Assembly (NCBI GenBank): GCA_012295275.1
Contig: CM022670.1
Coordinates: 25,136,755-25,174,254, forward strand
Length of the DNA: 37,500 bases
From: Chrysomallon squamiferum
Lineage: Eukaryota > Mollusca > Gastropoda > Neomphalida > Peltospiridae
Direction of reading: 5' to 3'
Positions 34,860-37,500 of the stretch are shown piece by piece (within the stretch, counting starts at the first letter, position 1; every line of letters starts with the position of its first letter). Below the pieces are notes generated by a model. It searched no databases, was not told the DNA's origin, and was given only the letters and a program-made list of their open reading frames with translations. A program made the translations under genes and the position numbers.

Positions 34860-35420
34860 ATAAACCGTGGAAATTGATAAAAAGATGCTGGCTGAAGATA
34901 CAGCTTTTTGGTTGTTTTTTTTTTTAAAAGTATTTGAATGTTTTATGACAAAAAATCTTTTGTGAACACAGCGATAGTTAAGTCATCAAGTGAAACATGT
35001 ATTTGCTAATTAAATCAATTTGGCTGAAGTTGTTACAATCCTTTCCGAGTATTACCGGAAGATCACTGAAAACATTTTTACCTTACTGATTAATCAACAG
35101 TGATAGATAAGTAAATATACGACATAACCAATGTTACATTTAGCCATTATGCAGTGTATATCACGACATTTTTTTCTGTCACATATACAAAAATAAATTA
35201 CTGCAAATGTTAGCGTGTCATTTTCTAATCATTAATAAAAGAAGAAGAAGAAGAAAAGAAAAAAAATAAAAAAAAAATAAAAAAATAAAAAAATAAAAAG
35301 AAGAAGAAGAAAATTAAGACTAAATCTGATACTTTTGAAGAAATTCAATCAAGTATGTATGGTTATTTTATAAAACATTAATTATTAGTAAATTTATCTA
35401 AATAATATATTACTGATAAC
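34860..35420. other. AT-rich sequence with AAG/AAAAAT units
   Basis: Unique AT-rich DNA and a purine-rich tract at 35240-35315 made of AAG and AAAAAAT units. I see no gene. Confidence 0.55.
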
Positions 35421-35457
35421 GAACTAAACCTTTCCCAGGTTATTTTGTCCAACGTAC

Positions 35458-35675
35458 TTGTTATCTATTTCGTGGGTTCTGGATTTCAGAAGAAATAATA
35501 ACGTTATGTTTCATCAACAAATGTCTCATGATCGAGAATGTTGTTTTTGCGGGAACTACGATGGCCTAATGTATTTTGAAACATTATATTATTGGCCAAT
35601 ATCATGTTCAGGTTTATTGTTTACCTGTGAAAAATTTAAAAGTTTGAAAAGTTTGAAAACACGGAAGAAAATGTG

Positions 35676-35676
<1 letters not shown>
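35458..35676 (+). pseudogene. Short Cys-rich open stretch with a CGNYDG motif
   Basis: A 72-codon open stretch contains ECCFCGNYDG (CCFCGNYDG at 35539-35565). CGLCGNYDG-type sequences are a hallmark of von Willebrand factor type D domains. The rest of the stretch does not clearly match, and it ends in Lys-rich sequence before an A-run. It may be a decayed exon or domain fragment, or a chance motif. Confidence 0.2.

Positions 35677-35706
<30 letters not shown>
35676..35706. repeat. A-run
   Basis: About 31 A residues directly after the Cys-rich stretch. Confidence 0.92.
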
Positions 35707-35708
<2 letters not shown>

Positions 35709-35709
35709 A

Positions 35710-37500
35710 AATTAGAATGAACGAAAGAAAACAAATAAACCAAAATTACATTAAATGAAAAAAAATAAAAGCAAACAAAGAATGAGATTATTTTTTATTG
35801 TCAAATGAAAAATATATATCAAGTAAAATACATCGATAATAAAACAAATGTTTTCTGAAAATTTAAAAATATATATCTGTCTGAATGCCCACTATTTACC
35901 TGAACATCTTGAACAGAAATACTGTTATTACAGATATTTACTGATAAATAGCAAATTTTGTTATTATTATTATTTTTAAATAATTATTTTTCTGTAGTAA
36001 TAACAGAGTTTTTAAAACACTGTCAGTGGATTTGGCATCCAGCAGTTTTGATCAAACTTCTTTCGAAAGTATTCTTTACAAAACAGGTGTTCAGTAAATT
36101 GTATTCATATGATGGGACACAATATGCGAGGACATTACAGAAAATACACGAGTTATAGCAGTTCTAGTTGGCGCAGGTAGGTGGGACAGGTAGGTGGGAT
36201 TTGATGTAGGGTAAACGTACGTTATTTTATTTGAAAATCCGTGGTTTTAATACACCACGGTGGATTCCTTGCCGACTGTAATCATTTAGAACACAAACGT
36301 ACACACGGTGTTCTATATAGCTGTAAGGACGGATGATTTGCCAAACGAGTCACTCAAGCTAACAAAATGTCAGAAGTACTTAAATCTCATACAGAAATCC
36401 TGTAAGATGTTAATAACAAAATAATAACCATTTCGTTATTTATTTTTCATTATGTCACTAATATACTTATATACAAATGTCAGAACCGCTTTCAGAATTT
36501 TATTACTTGATTAATACTTTGTTAATTTACTAACATTTTTCATCTAAGTTATTGGATTGTCCCTGACAAATTTGTCCGTTAGCCCTAAGCATTACAGGAT
36601 ATTATTATATTATATGATTGCTTTATTTCCAATTTCTGTTTTAAACATATGTACAAAACAACGACATGAAGAGTGAATGAAAGTTAGAACTGGACTAGTG
36701 TTGGTTGATGTTAAAATCCTATTCACACATAGACAAAATCGTTACACTGAATATGGACATTACAAGTTGAAAATAATTAAAGAATAAAATAATTAGAATG
36801 ATTTTATTATGGTGTAATTTATAGCTGATGTATAAAAAATAAAACTAATGTAACCAAACGTTCATGGCCGTAAATACACTGAGACAAATGAAGCAAATAC
36901 CTCATACCGAAATTGACAATTTATTTTAAATTTTATTTTTTTCAATACAAATATTTTATTTAAAAAATAAAAATATAAATCTCTATTCCGACAGAAACGA
37001 TATCCACTGAATTAATTTGTTTATGTCTACGGTTACCGTTCAAAGTCCAAATTTGTTTGCTCCTGCTCTGCTCGAAGATTTTGTCTCATTTAAAAACAAA
37101 AGGAGTCTAGTTACGGCCACGATGTCATGGTCTTTGTAACACATACATTGTCAAACACAAAGTTTATTCTGTTATGTAATATAATATAAAATTTAAACGT
37201 GATAAAGATACTGGCACAGTTACAGGTGAAGTATGCTGTTAATATTTCTGACATAAATACAGCAGAGGTAATGACAATACTGAATAATAAATTGTTTATG
37301 TGTGACATGAATAATTATAATTAACCTCTGTACACGTAATTTATTAAAACTGTAATAAGACAAATTTCGTTACCTTATCAACAATATGACTATAGTTAAA
37401 CATTAAAATATACAGTTCATTATATTTAACCATACAAATTATTTCAGTTTGATTATGAACAACAAGAATTAAAATCAACAGCAGCCGGAGAGTGGTGCAT
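35710..37500. other. AT-rich intergenic sequence
   Basis: Unique AT-rich DNA without long microsatellites. Contains a 13-bp tandem duplication at 36174-36199 and a 7-bp hairpin at 36239-36260. No gene seen on either strand. Confidence 0.55.

Overview
The window is eukaryotic (metazoan) DNA: very AT-rich, dense in trinucleotide and tetranucleotide microsatellites, with spliceosomal exon/intron structure. Its main content is one complete, plus-strand Phox2-type paired-like homeobox gene spread over about 23.6 kb (405-24001). The protein combines the Phox2 N-terminus (MDYSYLN), a Q50 paired-like homeodomain nearly identical to PHOX2A/PHOX2B, and a Phox2A-like C-terminus (GPYSGVL and a terminal LLF). 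The divergence from vertebrates, the large AT-rich introns packed with (AAT)n, and Asn-rich coding runs suggest a lophotrochozoan such as a mollusc, possibly a cephalopod. The species is an inference and is not established by the sequence.

Gene layout. Exon 1 (405-666) encodes the N-terminal region. Intron 1 is about 19 kb. Exon 2 (19624-19668) is a 45-nt, phase 1-1 microexon candidate. Exon 3 starts at 20328 or 20355 (two in-frame acceptors) and ends at 20554; it encodes most of the homeodomain. Exon 4 (21278-21470) encodes the end of helix 3 and an Asn/Ser/Gln-rich linker. Exon 5 (23805-24001) encodes the C-terminus and stop. The phases fit together: with the microexon and the inner acceptor the coding length is 897 nt (298 aa plus stop). 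The 3' UTR begins with long genomic A-runs, and two AATAAA signals lie at 24522 and 24954.

Intron 1 is mostly low-complexity AT DNA. Several non-repetitive, higher-GC islands interrupt it (about 3950-4420, 7320-7650, 8880-9470, 9540-9980, 11300-11960, 13200-14360, 15000-15480, 18020-18690). No recognisable protein is encoded there, and these are the natural candidates for conserved cis-regulatory elements. One of them carries four CACGTG E-boxes within 400 bp.

Downstream of the gene, 25200-33880 is repeat-rich intergenic sequence with two more islands (29040-29690 and 31480-32180). At 33905-34797 lies a second coding-like unit without introns. It resembles a secreted protein with a PAN/Apple-like segment followed by a galectin-like C-terminal half, but one reading-frame break near 34450-34471 interrupts it. 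A short Cys-rich open stretch at 35458-35676 carries a CGNYDG motif reminiscent of von Willebrand D domains. The rest is AT-rich and uninformative. I found no rRNA, tRNA, CRISPR array, or intact transposon, and no clear novel multi-gene system. The most interesting signals are the Phox2 isoform-generating splice features, the intronic islands, and the broken lectin-like gene.
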